Shown here one piece after another: positions 20,872 to 20,928 of a stretch of DNA of 20,928 nucleotides (its first letter is position 1; the number at the start of each line of letters is the position of its first letter). The stretch comes from Thermoplasmata archaeon. Its GTDB lineage: Archaea; Thermoplasmatota; Thermoplasmata; GCA-020350865. The notes below the pieces were generated by a model that was not told the origin of the DNA, ran no database searches, and was given only the letters and a program-made list of their open reading frames with translations. The stretch covers positions 1,842,989 to 1,863,916 of the forward strand of contig CP070672.1 of NCBI GenBank assembly GCA_020351895.1, written 5' to 3'. The position numbers and the translations under genes were made by a program.

Positions 20872-20928
20872 AATAATCATGAGTATCAGTAATAATATAT
20901 TATTTAATATTTTATACAAAAAAATCGA

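Overview
The window looks like the genome of an anaerobic archaeon, most likely a heterotrophic euryarchaeote of the Thermoplasmatota type. That placement is inference; no rRNA or other marker gene is present. The support is archaeal TATA/BRE-like promoters, short GGAGG/GAGGTGA ribosome sites, a split B12-dependent acyl-CoA mutase, a ferredoxin:thioredoxin reductase-rubredoxin fusion, an orphan domain with the archaeal/eukaryotic STT3/AglB WWDYG signature, and an oxygen defence built entirely from anaerobe-type proteins. No tRNA, rRNA, IS element or CRISPR array was seen.

Positions 178-8452 (minus strand) hold 18 tightly packed genes with no gap above about 50 bases, probably one long transcript or a few nested ones. 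In transcription order: rubredoxin, flavodiiron protein, Cys-rich desulforedoxin-like protein, 37-aa mini-rubredoxin, extended rubredoxin-like protein, TusA-like protein, IscS-like protein, IscU scaffold, a second Cys-rich desulforedoxin-like protein, superoxide reductase, ferritin, three two-bundle rubrerythrin-like proteins, peroxiredoxin, a small winged-helix protein, a classical rubrerythrin and a fourth rubrerythrin-like protein. Together these would remove O2, superoxide and peroxide, store iron, and build or repair Fe-S clusters, with several small FeS4 proteins available as electron carriers. The IscS-like protein has lost the PLP lysine.

Positions 8612-10976 continue the redox theme: a pyridine nucleotide-disulfide oxidoreductase on the minus strand, divergent from a glutaredoxin-like protein and an FTR-rubredoxin fusion. 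A small heat-shock protein (minus) follows. A 417-base non-coding stretch holds its promoter and two kinds of tandem repeat, upstream of a cation-efflux protein with an unusual metal site.

Positions 12975-16656 hold a DUF427 protein, then three membrane-anchored proteins: a beta-propeller-like protein, a small one-helix protein, and a protein carrying an STT3/AglB-like WWDYG domain without the transmembrane glycosyltransferase part. A cupin follows.

Positions 17190-20260 form an operon for a split B12-dependent mutase: B12-binding subunit, MeaB-type GTPase and large subunit. The large subunit has Phe and Gln at the two residues that separate isobutyryl-CoA mutase from methylmalonyl-CoA mutase, so the usual name is probably wrong. 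The operon has a BRE/TATA and an operator-like palindrome. The window ends with a convergent V4R-like sensor gene on the minus strand.
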